The notes: generated by a model from the letters alone, not told the origin. Counted from the stretch's first letter, positions 36,779-47,306 are shown. The stretch: 64,000 nt of DNA from Bacteroidota bacterium (GCA_016720935.1 JADKJP010000006.1:1178001-1242000), one strand, 5' to 3'. A program made the numbers and translations.

Positions 36779-37393
36779 ATGAAACGAAATCGTTTTTATT
36801 ATGTTCTTGGGTGTTTTATCCTTATCACACAATTTGCTTTTTCTCAGGATCCCCAAAAGGATGAAAAGTCAGGTGGTTATCGACTTCCTTACATCCTGGA
36901 GGGTGAAGACACCATACCGGTAGTCAATCTCCCAACTGTAAATATTGTTGATGTCAACAATCCTGAATATTTAAAAAACCTTCAGGCATATTACCGCCTG
37001 CGTTTTAATGTAATCAAAGTTTATCCTTATGCGAGACTGGCAGCCGTAAAATTGAATGAAATGGAATTGAGAATGGCATCCATGAATTCAGACAGAGAGA
37101 AGAAGAAGTATCGTAAAGCTGTCGAAGATCAGGTTAGAAAAGATTTTGAAGAGCAAATCAAAAAGCTCAGCATTAACCAGGGGAATGTGCTGATTAAACT
37201 GATTGACAGGGAAACCGGACAAACCTCTTATACGCTCATCAAACAATTGAAAGGATCCTTGAACGCATTTTTTGCGCAAGGTCTTGCAAAATTATTCGGT
37301 CACGATCTGAAAGACGAATATGATCCGGAGGGTGAAGACAAGACCATAGAAATGATCGTCAAGCAGATTGAGTACGGACAGATAACTTTTTAA
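36779..37393 (+). CDS. Secreted DUF4294 protein
   Basis: 204 aa. Signal peptide 1-22 (FILITQFAFSQ). The remainder is the DUF4294 domain of Bacteroidota: YLKNLQAYYRLRFNVIKVYPYARLAAVKLNEME, then IKLIDRETGQTSYTLIKQLKGSLNAFFAQGLAKLFGHDLKDEYDPEG. Periplasmic or membrane-associated; function unknown. It ends 7 bp before the convergent dehydrogenase gene. Confidence 0.88.
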   Translation: MKRNRFYYVLGCFILITQFAFSQDPQKDEKSGGYRLPYILEGEDTIPVVNLPTVNIVDVNNPEYLKNLQAYYRLRFNVIKVYPYARLAAVKLNEMELRMASMNSDREKKKYRKAVEDQVRKDFEEQIKKLSINQGNVLIKLIDRETGQTSYTLIKQLKGSLNAFFAQGLAKLFGHDLKDEYDPEGEDKTIEMIVKQIEYGQITF

Positions 37394-37400
37394 GAGGAAT

Positions 37401-38291
37401 TTATTTTCTGAATCTTTCAGCGACTAACAACTCTTTGTTACCGGCAGTATATTCATAGAAACCATTTCCTGATTTCACTCCTAAATGTCCTGCCGTGACC
37501 ATGTTGACAAGAAGCGGACAAGGAGCATATTTTGGATTACCAAACCCGGAATGAAGAACATTCAGAATACTTAAACAGACATCAAGCCCGATGAAGTCAG
37601 CCAGTTGAAGTGGTCCCATAGGATGTGCCATTCCCAATTTCATGACAGTATCTATTTCTGAAACACCTGCGACGCCTTCATAAAGCGAATAGATCGCTTC
37701 ATTGATCATTGGCATGAGAATCCTGTTCGCGATGAATCCAGGATAATCATTCACTTCAACAGGTACTTTTTCCAGATTTTTAGAGATTTCAAAAATATGT
37801 TGGGTGACCGAATCTGAAGTAGAGTATCCTCTGATAATTTCTACAAGTTTCATCACAGGAACCGGATTCATAAAGTGCATCCCGATAACCTGTGCAGGAC
37901 GTTTCGTTTGAGCAGCGATTTTTGTAATGGATATTGAGGAAGTGTTGCTGGCCAGGATTGTTCCGGCATCGCAATAATTATCGAGGTCACGAAATATCTT
38001 GCATTTCAGATCGATGTTTTCGGTGGCTGCTTCTACAACCAGATCTCTGCCTTTTACACCTTGTTCAAGAGAAGTGAAAGTGAGGATATTCTTAAGAGTA
38101 GATTCTTTTTCTGATGCGGTTATTTTTTCTTTTGCCACCATCCGGTCAAGATTCTTTCCAATAGTAGCTATGGCTTTTGTGAGAGCATCTTGAGAGACAT
38201 CAATCAGATGAACTGAAAATCCATATTGTGCAAAAACATGAGCAATTCCATTTCCCATAGTACCTGCACCGATGACAGCAACTTTTTTCAT
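37401..38291 (-). CDS. 3-hydroxyacyl/3-hydroxybutyryl-CoA dehydrogenase
   Basis: 296 aa. NAD-binding GAGTMGNGIAHVFAQYG at the N-terminus, an EN motif in AATENIDLKCKIF, catalytic HFMNPVPVMKLVEI, and C-terminal GFIANRILMPMINEAI and GMAHPMGPLQLADFIG. It oxidises (S)-3-hydroxyacyl-CoA to the 3-oxo compound in beta-oxidation or butyrate metabolism. It stands alone; no thiolase or hydratase next to it. Confidence 0.94.
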   Translation of the reverse strand: MKKVAVIGAGTMGNGIAHVFAQYGFSVHLIDVSQDALTKAIATIGKNLDRMVAKEKITASEKESTLKNILTFTSLEQGVKGRDLVVEAATENIDLKCKIFRDLDNYCDAGTILASNTSSISITKIAAQTKRPAQVIGMHFMNPVPVMKLVEIIRGYSTSDSVTQHIFEISKNLEKVPVEVNDYPGFIANRILMPMINEAIYSLYEGVAGVSEIDTVMKLGMAHPMGPLQLADFIGLDVCLSILNVLHSGFGNPKYAPCPLLVNMVTAGHLGVKSGNGFYEYTAGNKELLVAERFRK

Positions 38292-38384
38292 AGTAATAAT
38301 ATTTTCAGAAGAATGAATTCAATTCTGTTTAATCAAGTTTGGTTATCAGACATTTCACCAGATTCGTGCACTGTCGTGTTCGGA

Positions 38385-39797
38385 TTATTTTCCTTTGTGT
38401 TTTAAAATAATGAGTAGTGTATAAATCATGATCTTAAAATCTACAGCAAGTGACATGTTTTCAATGTAGATCAGATCGTATTTTAACCGTTCAACCATTT
38501 GATCAACATTCTCCGCGTATCCGAATTTAACCTGACCCCAGCTGGTAATTCCGGGTCTTACTTTTTGTAAATGGCGATAATGCGGAGCCTGTACCATGAT
38601 CTTATCAATAAAAAACTGACGCTCAGGTCTCGGTCCGACGATGGACATGTCTCCCTTCAGTACATTGTAGAATTGTGGTATTTCATCCAGACGGATCTTG
38701 CGCATCCATTTTCCGAATTTGGTTATCCGTTTATCTTCTGTGCTGGAAAGCTGGGGGCCGAATTTTTCCGCGTCAGCAAACATGGATCTGAATTTGTAGA
38801 TCTTAAATGGTTTTCCGTGCAAGCCAATTCGCTCATGGCTATAGAAGAGTGGTCCCCTGGAGGAGAATAAAACGCCGATGGCAGTAAAAATATAGAGCGG
38901 AGAAAAGAAGATCATTACAATGAGAGAGATCATGATGTCCAGAAAGCGCTTCATGGATTGTTGCCAAACCGGCATCAGATCAGGAGAAATCTCAATCAAA
39001 GGAGCACCGAAAATCGCGTTCATTTTTACGGATCCTGAAAGGATATCATACATATCCGGAATGATTTTGATAATCACAGGTAAGTCTTCCAGTTCGTTAA
39101 TGACCTTTCCTATATTCTCGTGTTCCGATGATTCCAGGGCAATGATGGCTTCCTCGACTTTGTGCTTCTGAATGATGCTGCGAAGCGTACGGATATCACC
39201 AAGGTTGGGAAGGTGAGCAGACAGCAAATGATCGTTGTTTCCGTCAACGTGCACAAAACCGATAAATTTATTTCCTTCCGATTGCAGTTCCGAATCCATC
39301 TGCTTCAGCAAATTCACGGCATTCGTATTGCTGCCAATCATCACAGTATTGAATCCGATTTGTCTTTTATGAATTTTATGAACTACTGTCGTTGAAAGTA
39401 TAAATCGGAAAGTCGCCGTAATCGTGAAATGAAGAGTGAGTAGAGTAAAAAAAGTATGGTAATAGGATTTGTAAGAGATAACTGTATCATCCAACAAGAG
39501 AGAAAAGAATATGATGAGCACTCCAATGACGGAAAGATACAAGGTTTGTCCTAATTCCTTCAGCCGGCTTTTCCTGTATACATTTGTATAAGCACCCGTA
39601 ATCGCGTAGATGAATACCCAACAAACAGGAATCAGCAGTATGCCTATATAGAATTTTTTATCCAGAGCAAAAACATCATATCCAAATTTCTGTGACTCGA
39701 TGATCAATTTCCTGTACACATAAAATATACCCCAGGCAAGAACAGCGGATAGCCAGTCTGCAAAAACAAAAAGGAGCGTTTGCGTACGTTTATTCAT
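38385..39797 (-). CDS. Polyprenyl-phosphate sugar phosphotransferase (polysaccharide initiator)
   Basis: 470 aa from ATG 39797. Four to five N-terminal membrane helices, a CoA-binding-like domain (~125-265), a further helix, and a bacterial sugar-transferase domain at the C-terminus: KRFLDIMISLI, SRGPLFYSHERIG, YKFRSMFADAE, RLDEIPQFYNVLKGDMSIVGPRPE and GITSWGQV. It transfers a sugar-1-phosphate to undecaprenyl phosphate, starting exopolysaccharide or capsule synthesis. Its ATG overlaps the previous stop by one base (TGATG). Confidence 0.93.
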   Translation of the reverse strand: MNKRTQTLLFVFADWLSAVLAWGIFYVYRKLIIESQKFGYDVFALDKKFYIGILLIPVCWVFIYAITGAYTNVYRKSRLKELGQTLYLSVIGVLIIFFSLLLDDTVISYKSYYHTFFTLLTLHFTITATFRFILSTTVVHKIHKRQIGFNTVMIGSNTNAVNLLKQMDSELQSEGNKFIGFVHVDGNNDHLLSAHLPNLGDIRTLRSIIQKHKVEEAIIALESSEHENIGKVINELEDLPVIIKIIPDMYDILSGSVKMNAIFGAPLIEISPDLMPVWQQSMKRFLDIMISLIVMIFFSPLYIFTAIGVLFSSRGPLFYSHERIGLHGKPFKIYKFRSMFADAEKFGPQLSSTEDKRITKFGKWMRKIRLDEIPQFYNVLKGDMSIVGPRPERQFFIDKIMVQAPHYRHLQKVRPGITSWGQVKFGYAENVDQMVERLKYDLIYIENMSLAVDFKIMIYTLLIILKHKGK

Positions 39798-40669
39798 CAA
39801 TACAACACCTTAAGATTATCAAAATAAAATGTAGCTGTCGGCTGAGAGGAAATTTTGACTCCTTTCAGATAAATTTTATAAACTACATTTCCTCCCGTGA
39901 TTCCACCCAATTCGCTGATGTTTACATATATTTTTTTCCATACAGATGAAGGTCTCACATACACAAGAGGAGTCTGAACAACACTGGAGCCATTTTCAAA
40001 AACACCAATTGAGAATTCATGGTCAGTCTTGTAATTGAGCTCCAGGTACACCGGAGTGAATACAGGTAAAGAAAATGTATCTGAACTTGCCACCTGAAAT
40101 TCCGGCGCATTGTCAGTGAGTTCAATATATCCGGAATTATTTTCAAATGCATTCGGATCCGAAGCAAGTGTGATGTTTAGTGGAGCAAAACCGGAAGAAG
40201 TTGAGACCAGAGAAAGACTGCCGTCATCAAAATCTTCTATTTGTTTAAAAACCGTTCCTTCTTTGTAATTTATTATTGGATGGATGTTAAACACTTTCCC
40301 AGGTGTGAAATTAAGTGTTGTGTCAAAAGTGGTGAATGGGGGATAAGCTGCTCTGTTGTCGGACATCCCGTTTACCTGAATGCCGGCCCTGAAACTTATT
40401 TTGTGTATTCCTTCTCCAATAGCCGGAAAAGTAACAGGCATACCATAAGTGCCGAGATATTTGTTATCGACCAACACCCATGCATCGGATATTTTTGACG
40501 TAGCGCTGCCTTCAGTTGAGTAATCTGTATTCAGATCAATGGAATCAATTTGAAAATAAGAAGGCACAGGTTCTGTCGGATTGATCACATTGCAGGAATA
40601 AAAAACAACGACTAAGCAGCTCAGGATAAACAGAGCGGCGGGGTATTTTTTTAATTCCTTCTTTTCCAT
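39797..40669 (-). CDS. Lipoprotein of unknown function
   Basis: 290 aa from the ATG at 40669 (an upstream ATG at 40696 would overlap the oxidoreductase gene). Lipoprotein signal with charged n-region MEKKELKK and C26 after VVVFYS. The rest is beta-rich; a jelly-roll or carbohydrate-binding look is suggested by FDDGSLS ... YIELTDNAPEFQVASS ... FYFDNLKVLY. Placed between an oxidoreductase and a polysaccharide initiator, so a role in surface polysaccharide is inferred only from location. Confidence 0.8.
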   Translation of the reverse strand: MEKKELKKYPAALFILSCLVVVFYSCNVINPTEPVPSYFQIDSIDLNTDYSTEGSATSKISDAWVLVDNKYLGTYGMPVTFPAIGEGIHKISFRAGIQVNGMSDNRAAYPPFTTFDTTLNFTPGKVFNIHPIINYKEGTVFKQIEDFDDGSLSLVSTSSGFAPLNITLASDPNAFENNSGYIELTDNAPEFQVASSDTFSLPVFTPVYLELNYKTDHEFSIGVFENGSSVVQTPLVYVRPSSVWKKIYVNISELGGITGGNVVYKIYLKGVKISSQPTATFYFDNLKVLY

Positions 40670-40682
40670 TTTCTCAAAAAAA

Positions 40683-41669
40683 TCAGGCAAAGACATTCAA
40701 AGAGGAATTCAATTTTTCCATAACCTGGTGAGCAACATGAAGTGCAAGAAATCCTTCTTCAATAGGAACAGGAGTTTGTTTGTCTTCCAAAATGGACTCA
40801 GCAAATTGTTCAAGTTCCATTTTAATCGCGTTGGATTCTTCGACTTTTGGTTGATCGAAATAAATAATTTTTGAACCCTTATTGTTTCCGAGATCAATGG
40901 TGATATCCAAAGGGCCTGGTTCACCTACCACATTTTTCAAACGGACTACTTCTGTTTTTTTCTTCAGAAAATCCACTGAGATGTATGCGTCACGCTGAAA
41001 GAACCGGCTTTTGCGCATGCTCTTCAGCGAAATTCTGCTGGCAGTAAGATTCGCTACACAACCGTTATCAAATTCAATTCTTGCATTGGCAATGTCCGGT
41101 GTGTCACTCACAACAGCGACACCGCTTGCGCTGATTTTTTTAACGGGTGACCGAACCACACTCAGGACGATGTCAATATCATGAATCATCAGGTCGTGCA
41201 CCACCGATACATCCGTGCCACGCGGATTGAATTCTGCGAGTCGGTGTGTTTCAATAAACATGGGTTGATGCAGGTATTGTCGAGCGGTCAGAAAAGCGGG
41301 GTTGAATCGTTCAACATGACCCACTTGAGCTTTGACTCCGGCTTCATGCACAAGGGCAACGAGTTTTTTACCTTCATTGACTGTGTGAGTAACTGGTTTC
41401 TCAATAAAAATATGTTTGGATTTCCTTAGCGCCTTAACTGCATATTCAAAATGGGCGAGGGTTGGCGTTACGATATCAATCGCGTCCGCCTGATCTATGA
41501 GCTCTTCCGCAGAAGAAAAGGCGCGGATACCGAGCTCACTGGAAACAGCTTGAGAATGCTCCGGACTGTGATCATAAAAACCGATCAATTCTACGGACTG
41601 AATTTCTTTCAATAACCGGAGATGAATTTTCCCCAAATGACCGGCACCGATGACCCCTATTTTCAACAT
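40683..41669 (-). CDS. Gfo/Idh/MocA-family oxidoreductase
   Basis: 328 aa. Rossmann GVIGAGHLGKIHLR, then IFIEKPVTHTVNEGKKL containing the EKP signature and AQVGHVERFNPAF with the family's central motif. NAD(P)-dependent, usually on sugars or sugar nucleotides. First of three co-directional genes that end with the polysaccharide initiator, which supports a sugar substrate. Confidence 0.9.
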   Translation of the reverse strand: MLKIGVIGAGHLGKIHLRLLKEIQSVELIGFYDHSPEHSQAVSSELGIRAFSSAEELIDQADAIDIVTPTLAHFEYAVKALRKSKHIFIEKPVTHTVNEGKKLVALVHEAGVKAQVGHVERFNPAFLTARQYLHQPMFIETHRLAEFNPRGTDVSVVHDLMIHDIDIVLSVVRSPVKKISASGVAVVSDTPDIANARIEFDNGCVANLTASRISLKSMRKSRFFQRDAYISVDFLKKKTEVVRLKNVVGEPGPLDITIDLGNNKGSKIIYFDQPKVEESNAIKMELEQFAESILEDKQTPVPIEEGFLALHVAHQVMEKLNSSLNVFA

Positions 41670-41840
41670 GGTTATTTTCGTCCAAAATATTATTTGCGAC
41701 GCGAAATTAGCAAATTTTGGGGCGTGAGAAAAGGATTAAGTATGTCGATGTGAACGTGTTTTTGTTGATAGAATACCTGAAAATTTCAATTTTTTATCAA
41801 ATTACGGGGTTTCTTTGTTGCATATATCCAGACCGAAAAA

Positions 41841-42497
41841 ATGAAGTACGAGGACAATTTCAAGCACCAGGGGATGCGTAAACAGTTGATTGACAGCATC
41901 AAATCTAAAGGAATTGATGATGAAAGGGTGCTGGAAGCCATGATGAAAGTTCCAAGACACTACTTTTTGGAAAAAGCATTTTTAAACCAGGCTTACACCG
42001 ACCAGGCATTCAAGATTGGGGCAGGACAAACCATTTCCCAGCCTTTTACTGTTGCTTATCAAACTTCCCTGTTACATCTGCAGAAGGGGGATAAAGTCCT
42101 TGAAATAGGCACAGGAAGTGGATATCAGACATGTATTTTGCTGGAGATGGGAGCTAAAGTATTTTCCATTGAAAGACAAAAGGAACTGTTCGACAAAGCC
42201 AAAGAATTTTTACCGGCCATAGGCTATTCTCCAAAGCTGTTTTATGGAGATGGTTATAAGGGTTTGCCTGCTTATGCGCCTTTTGATAAAATTCTGGTTA
42301 CATGCGGAGCCCCTTTTGTTCCTGAAGAACTTGTAAAACAGTTGAAAGTGGGAGGGATGATGGTAATCCCGGTAGGAGCCGGAGAAGTACAGGTAATGAC
42401 AACGATACTGAAGACATCTGAGACCGCTATTGAAAAACACGAGTTAAAGAATTTTCGTTTTGTTCCAATGTTGGAGCACAAGGACTGGGGAAAATAA
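41841..42497 (+). CDS. pcm: Protein-L-isoaspartate O-methyltransferase
   Basis: 218 aa. Repairs isoaspartyl residues in aged proteins using SAM. Visible: VPRHYFLEKAFLNQAYTDQAFKIGAGQTISQPFTVAYQTSLL (substrate/active-site region), the SAM-binding LEIGTGSGYQTCIL and the late ILVTCGAPFVPEEL. Full length and intact. A bidirectional terminator lies downstream. Confidence 0.96.
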   Translation: MKYEDNFKHQGMRKQLIDSIKSKGIDDERVLEAMMKVPRHYFLEKAFLNQAYTDQAFKIGAGQTISQPFTVAYQTSLLHLQKGDKVLEIGTGSGYQTCILLEMGAKVFSIERQKELFDKAKEFLPAIGYSPKLFYGDGYKGLPAYAPFDKILVTCGAPFVPEELVKQLKVGGMMVIPVGAGEVQVMTTILKTSETAIEKHELKNFRFVPMLEHKDWGK

Positions 42498-42594
42498 TAG
42501 ATGACAACTTTAGAATTTATCCGATAAAATTCTCACGGGTATTTATCGGATTAACATAATTAAATTTATCAAGGAATTTAATTTAGAAAAAAGT

Positions 42595-42632
42595 CAAAAA
42601 AAAAGCTGTCACGATTGTGACAGCTTTTTTTT
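42595..42632. terminator. Bidirectional terminator between pcm and susD
   Basis: Perfect 12-bp arms AAAAGCTGTCAC (42601-42612) and GTGACAGCTTTT (42617-42628) around GATT, with A-run before and T-run after. It can serve the convergent pcm and SusD-family transcripts. Confidence 0.9.
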
Positions 42633-42644
42633 GAAACCTGTAGC

Positions 42645-44039
42645 TTAGTTATCCCACCACATACGCGGTGTCAACATAGTGCTTGATTGGTTTGAGGAAT
42701 TCGGGTTGTACAATCTTTCGTTAGTTGGGTAAATATAACGACGTGGGATTGCACTAGTAGCTCCTGATGAAGGTTGAAGGTCAGGATATCCTGTACGGCG
42801 CCAGTCAGTCCATGATTCAGGTTGCAGATAATTTGCAAAGTATTTCTGTGTCATGATCAGGTTGAGTTTGTCAGCCGTAGTGCCTGTCCAAACAACGTGA
42901 GCAGTTTGATAGGTAGCGTCATCAGCCGGAGCAACTCCAAGCTTTTCCATATTTGCAGTTACAGCTTCATGCAATGCTGTTTCCGCACCTGCGTCATCAC
43001 CCAAACGAAGTTTGGCTTCTGCTTCGATGAACTTTTGTTCGAAATAGGTGAAGAAGAATACCGGAGCATTGTCAGCCATGTATAAAGCTGAAGGGAAACC
43101 TGGAGCATAATATGCGCCACCTGTATCAATGACAGCTCCATAACGCGGGTCATCATTGGCGATCATTTCATCAATGATGTAACAGCTTACACCATAGTAA
43201 TAATCAATAGGTGAGTAGGAGATGTCCGCACGTTGATCAATGTACTGATACCATGGATTCTGGTAATTGGTACCAAAAGAAAATTGTGCGTCATCAGCTG
43301 AGCCTGTTAAACCACCGGCATTAATTGCATCCAATGCAGCTTGTGCAGCAGCAGTTGCATTTAATTTGGTAGTGTGAATGGCAAGACGAGCCAATAGACC
43401 ATTCGCAAGAGCCTTCCATTGGTCTGTATTTCCACCATACATTCTGTCATCGCTACCAGGAACGATAAAATCATCTGCGCCATTATCAAGGTCAGTGATT
43501 GCTGTACTCAATAATTGCGGAATGATCGTTTCATAGATTTCCTGCTGTGAATTATAGACAGGGTTCAGCTCTGAGTTTCCTTTGAATGCATCAGTGTAAG
43601 GAACATTTCCGAATATGTCTGTCATAGCATTCAGTGAATAGGCCATCAGGATTTTAGCAACACCATTGTACACATCGTACGCACCTGGGGTTTCGTTGGC
43701 TTTCAGCATGATTTTGTTCAAATCATCCATGTTACCGGCATACATGTTATTCCAGAGATTGTTGAAATCTTCCTCTGTGAATACATAATTATTATAACCA
43801 ATAAACTGGCGGCCAACACCTGTGGCGTTTTGAGCAAGAATGGCATTGAAACGACCAATGTCCCCACCGTAATTATAAGCAAGTGAAGCCTGGGCCGATG
43901 GAAGAATGATATTTACCGGAACATCACTGGGAAGGTTCGGATTATCATTCACATCAAGGTAATCCTTTTTACAGGAAGCTAAAGAAGCAATAGCAAACAA
44001 GGCTACTATTGTTCGGGTTTTTATATGGAATCTTTTCAT
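42645..44039 (-). CDS. SusD/RagB-family nutrient-binding lipoprotein
   Basis: 464 aa. Lipobox LASC with C23 (IASLASCKKDYLDVNDNPN). The SusD-like helical fold is shown by AYNYGGDIGRFNAILAQ, a TPR-like middle and the C-terminal WTDWRRTGYPDL ... RYIYPTNE, which is typical. It covers the extracellular face of the SusC channel directly upstream (42 bp). Substrate unknown; no glycoside hydrolase or peptidase is attached to this pair. Confidence 0.95.
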   Translation of the reverse strand: MKRFHIKTRTIVALFAIASLASCKKDYLDVNDNPNLPSDVPVNIILPSAQASLAYNYGGDIGRFNAILAQNATGVGRQFIGYNNYVFTEEDFNNLWNNMYAGNMDDLNKIMLKANETPGAYDVYNGVAKILMAYSLNAMTDIFGNVPYTDAFKGNSELNPVYNSQQEIYETIIPQLLSTAITDLDNGADDFIVPGSDDRMYGGNTDQWKALANGLLARLAIHTTKLNATAAAQAALDAINAGGLTGSADDAQFSFGTNYQNPWYQYIDQRADISYSPIDYYYGVSCYIIDEMIANDDPRYGAVIDTGGAYYAPGFPSALYMADNAPVFFFTYFEQKFIEAEAKLRLGDDAGAETALHEAVTANMEKLGVAPADDATYQTAHVVWTGTTADKLNLIMTQKYFANYLQPESWTDWRRTGYPDLQPSSGATSAIPRRYIYPTNERLYNPNSSNQSSTMLTPRMWWDN

Positions 44040-44081
44040 TGAGTTCTGTTTTTAAATTAATGGATACATGATTATTTCAGC

Positions 44082-47000
44082 TTACATGGTTACACGAATG
44101 CTAACACCGTAACTCCGGGTATTTGGCATGTTGAAGTAGTCCATTCCAAGGCTATTACCGGAACCGGTAAGACTTGTTTCAGGATCTACACCTTTGTAAT
44201 CTGTTTGCAACCAAAGATTGCGACCAATCAGTGAAATATCAATGCTTCCGAATGGAGTTTTCTTGAGCCATTTTTTATCCAAAGAATAGCCCAAGGAAAT
44301 TTCACGGAGTTTTACATAAGAACCATCCTCAACGAATTGTTCAGCAGGACCGGCAAAACCGGTTCCGATACCTTGATAGTAAGACTGATCCAGAACAACA
44401 GGAACATTATTAGCATCACCGGTAATCACAAGGTTGCCGTTAGTATCGTAGTAACCACGAACACCTTCAAATACTTTAGTTTCTCCACGTGTCTCTGTTT
44501 CTTTTGTCATACCGAAGTTGTTCAGAGCACCGCGGGTACCGTTCCAGATGATACCACCTTGTTTGATGTCAATCAAAGCGGACAAACTGATTCCTTTGTA
44601 TGTAAAGGTATTTGTGATACCGCCTGTCCAATCCGGATTAGGATCTCCGATTACACCAACTGTAGGATCCTGGATAGGAAGTCCATCAGCTTCATTGATC
44701 ACAATGTTTCCATTACCATCACGTAACCAACGACCACCATACATTTGCCCATAAGGTTCACCTACTACAGCATAAATTGCCGAACCTTCGAAACCACCCA
44801 GGAATACATCCTTGATTCCATCAGCAAGTGAAACCACTTTGTTTTTATTCTGAGCCCAGTTCAAAGTGATATCCCATGTGAAACTTTTGGTTTTCACTGG
44901 AGTGAGGTACATCATGATCTCCATTCCTTTATTTTCCATACTTCCGGCATTCTTGATCTGGTATTGATAACCAGTGGATCCAGCGATAGGAACCGCAAGG
45001 ATCTGATCTTCAGATTTACTGCTGTAATAAGTAAAGTCAAGTCCGATTCGGTTATCAAGAAATTTGAGATCCGCGCCAATTTCAAAAGATTTGGTTTTCT
45101 CTGGTTTCAGGTTTGGATTACCCAGTGTATTATCCGAAGTGTAACCAGCTAAACCATCAAGAGGGAAGGAGATACCTGCAGTCCAACCATCTGCGAAGAA
45201 ACCAGATGTGTAGTAATTTTTAAGTGCATAAATGGGTGCATCTTTACCAACAATGGCATAGGATACACGCAGTTTACCAAATGGTAAAACTTTGTTATGC
45301 ATATTCAAAGCATCTGTAAATACCCAGCCAAGACTTGCGGAAGGATAGAAGAAAGTACGTTTATCACTGGGAAGTGTAGAGGATGCCTCTGAACGACCGG
45401 TCAAATCGAGGAATAGATAATCTTTATACGATAATTTGCCTTGTGCATAATAGGCTCGTGTGCGGTAACGGTTAATACTTTCACGAGTGAGAACATTTGA
45501 TGCAACAGAGATGTTTTGGAAATTCGTAAAATTGAGGATGTCACCTTGTACAAATAAATTTTCTTTATAACTACTAAAGAAGTTGTTACCAACAAGGATG
45601 CTTCCGGTAAGATCATCAGTAAGTTTTCCGCTGATAGTTGCAAGGAGGTCAGAATTGATGTGACGATAGAAAATATCCTGGTGGAAAATTTGTCCATCAG
45701 GAACTGCTCTTGAGCCCAAAGCAAAAACTTGCTTTCTTCTATCGCTATAAAAATCTGATCCAATACGGTAAGTTAAGCTAAGCCATGAAGTCGCTTTATA
45801 ATCTCCCTGAACCGAACCGTACATACGGTTTACGTCATCATTAAATGGATTTTGGTTGATTGTCCAATATGGATTGTCGTAACCAGCACCCCCACGATAA
45901 TTACGTTGAGTTCCATCTGCAAGAATGTATGCACCCGCAGCTTCAGGGTCACTATAACCACCTGAGTTATCAAACGAAATAGGTGTTCTTAACAAGTCAA
46001 GCATCAAACCGGAAAGGTTTGAACCTTGCTGAACACGACGTCCACCTGATTTTGAATAGGTAATTGAACCGGTCGCGGAAAGTTTGGAAGTGATGTTACT
46101 TGCACCACCAAGAGACAATGTATAACGGTTGAAGTTGGACAGAGGAACAATACCTTCATCTTTCAAACGAGAAAAGGATACTCTGAAAGTACTTGCATCA
46201 GTTCCACCGGAAACGGAGATATTATTCTCCATTGAAAATCCTGTACGGAAGAAATCGCCAAGGTTATCATAAGGAGTCATTTTGATTGCTCCCGGAGTAC
46301 TTGCAGCTTCGGTTGCTCCAATCATTTGACCATATTGGTTAAAAGGAGTAGCTGCTGCCGGATTCCAATAAGTAGTATCTACTGAAGGTCCCCAGCTACC
46401 GGATGCGCTATTTTCGTAACTGCGATATGCACCACCTGTTCCTTTTACAAATTTATTTTGTTGCTCTGGAAGTTTGTTTACTTCACTCCAGTTGAGTTTT
46501 GTGCCAATGATCACATTCACTCCACCGCCAACTTTTTTAGCTCCGCGTTTAGTAGTGATCACAATAGCTCCATTCGCAGCATTGATACCATAAAGAGCAG
46601 TTGCAGAAGGTCCTTTCAATACGTTGATAGATTCAATATCGTCAGGATTGATATCGACTGCACGATTTGAATTGTTTACAGCTTCGAGGTAATTGTTATC
46701 CCCATTATCCGGATTACCTGATGCTTCATGAGAATTATCAATTGGTACTCCGTCTACAATAATTAATGGATCATTGCTTCCGGTAATGGAAGCGGCTCCA
46801 CGAAGGCGAATGTTTACTGACGCACCCGGTGTTCCTGCTGATTGAGTCACCTGCAAACCGGAAACTTTTCCGGAAAGGGCAGAGAGGGTGTTGGTCTGAC
46901 CGGCTTTGGTCAGGCTCTCGCCATTCACAGTTTGCGTAGAATAACCTACAGCCTTCTTTTCCTGTTTAATTCCAATCGCAGAAACAACTACTTCATCAAG

Positions 47001-47306
47001 TTTCATTACATCTGCATCGAGCACTACATCTACTACGTTTGATGCACCAAGTGTGACATCTTTTGTTTTCATTCCAATTCCTGAAAAGCGGAGGGTTTTC
47101 GCCGTGCCTGGAACGGTAATTTTAAAATTTCCATCAATGTCGGTGGATGTACCAATTGTGGTACCGGCAACAACGACACTAACTCCGGGTACTGTCAAAT
47201 TATCCTCGGAGGATGTGACCTTACCGGTAATGGTTCGGTCCTGAGCTGAGGCTTTGTTTGAAACAAGAGCCAACAGCAACGCGAATAGCGTAAGTGTTTT
47301 TCTCAT
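44082..47306 (-). CDS. SusC/RagA-family TonB-dependent outer-membrane receptor
   Basis: 1074 aa. Signal peptide 1-21, then a CarboxypepD_reg-like domain (ITGKVTSSEDNLTVPGVSVVV ... IDGNFKITVP, about 25-100), a plug domain with SALSGKVSGLQVTQSAGTPGASVNIRLRGAASITGSNDPLIIVDGVPI and NVLKGPSATALYG, and a 22-strand barrel ending YGVSIRVTM. It imports oligosaccharides or peptides using TonB energy, together with its SusD partner. No sigma/anti-sigma pair adjoins. Confidence 0.96.
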   Translation of the reverse strand: MRKTLTLFALLLALVSNKASAQDRTITGKVTSSEDNLTVPGVSVVVAGTTIGTSTDIDGNFKITVPGTAKTLRFSGIGMKTKDVTLGASNVVDVVLDADVMKLDEVVVSAIGIKQEKKAVGYSTQTVNGESLTKAGQTNTLSALSGKVSGLQVTQSAGTPGASVNIRLRGAASITGSNDPLIIVDGVPIDNSHEASGNPDNGDNNYLEAVNNSNRAVDINPDDIESINVLKGPSATALYGINAANGAIVITTKRGAKKVGGGVNVIIGTKLNWSEVNKLPEQQNKFVKGTGGAYRSYENSASGSWGPSVDTTYWNPAAATPFNQYGQMIGATEAASTPGAIKMTPYDNLGDFFRTGFSMENNISVSGGTDASTFRVSFSRLKDEGIVPLSNFNRYTLSLGGASNITSKLSATGSITYSKSGGRRVQQGSNLSGLMLDLLRTPISFDNSGGYSDPEAAGAYILADGTQRNYRGGAGYDNPYWTINQNPFNDDVNRMYGSVQGDYKATSWLSLTYRIGSDFYSDRRKQVFALGSRAVPDGQIFHQDIFYRHINSDLLATISGKLTDDLTGSILVGNNFFSSYKENLFVQGDILNFTNFQNISVASNVLTRESINRYRTRAYYAQGKLSYKDYLFLDLTGRSEASSTLPSDKRTFFYPSASLGWVFTDALNMHNKVLPFGKLRVSYAIVGKDAPIYALKNYYTSGFFADGWTAGISFPLDGLAGYTSDNTLGNPNLKPEKTKSFEIGADLKFLDNRIGLDFTYYSSKSEDQILAVPIAGSTGYQYQIKNAGSMENKGMEIMMYLTPVKTKSFTWDITLNWAQNKNKVVSLADGIKDVFLGGFEGSAIYAVVGEPYGQMYGGRWLRDGNGNIVINEADGLPIQDPTVGVIGDPNPDWTGGITNTFTYKGISLSALIDIKQGGIIWNGTRGALNNFGMTKETETRGETKVFEGVRGYYDTNGNLVITGDANNVPVVLDQSYYQGIGTGFAGPAEQFVEDGSYVKLREISLGYSLDKKWLKKTPFGSIDISLIGRNLWLQTDYKGVDPETSLTGSGNSLGMDYFNMPNTRSYGVSIRVTM

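Noticed and set aside
38385..41669. Full capsule locus
   Set aside because: Only an initiator transferase, a lipoprotein and an oxidoreductase; no flippase, polymerase or glycosyltransferases nearby.
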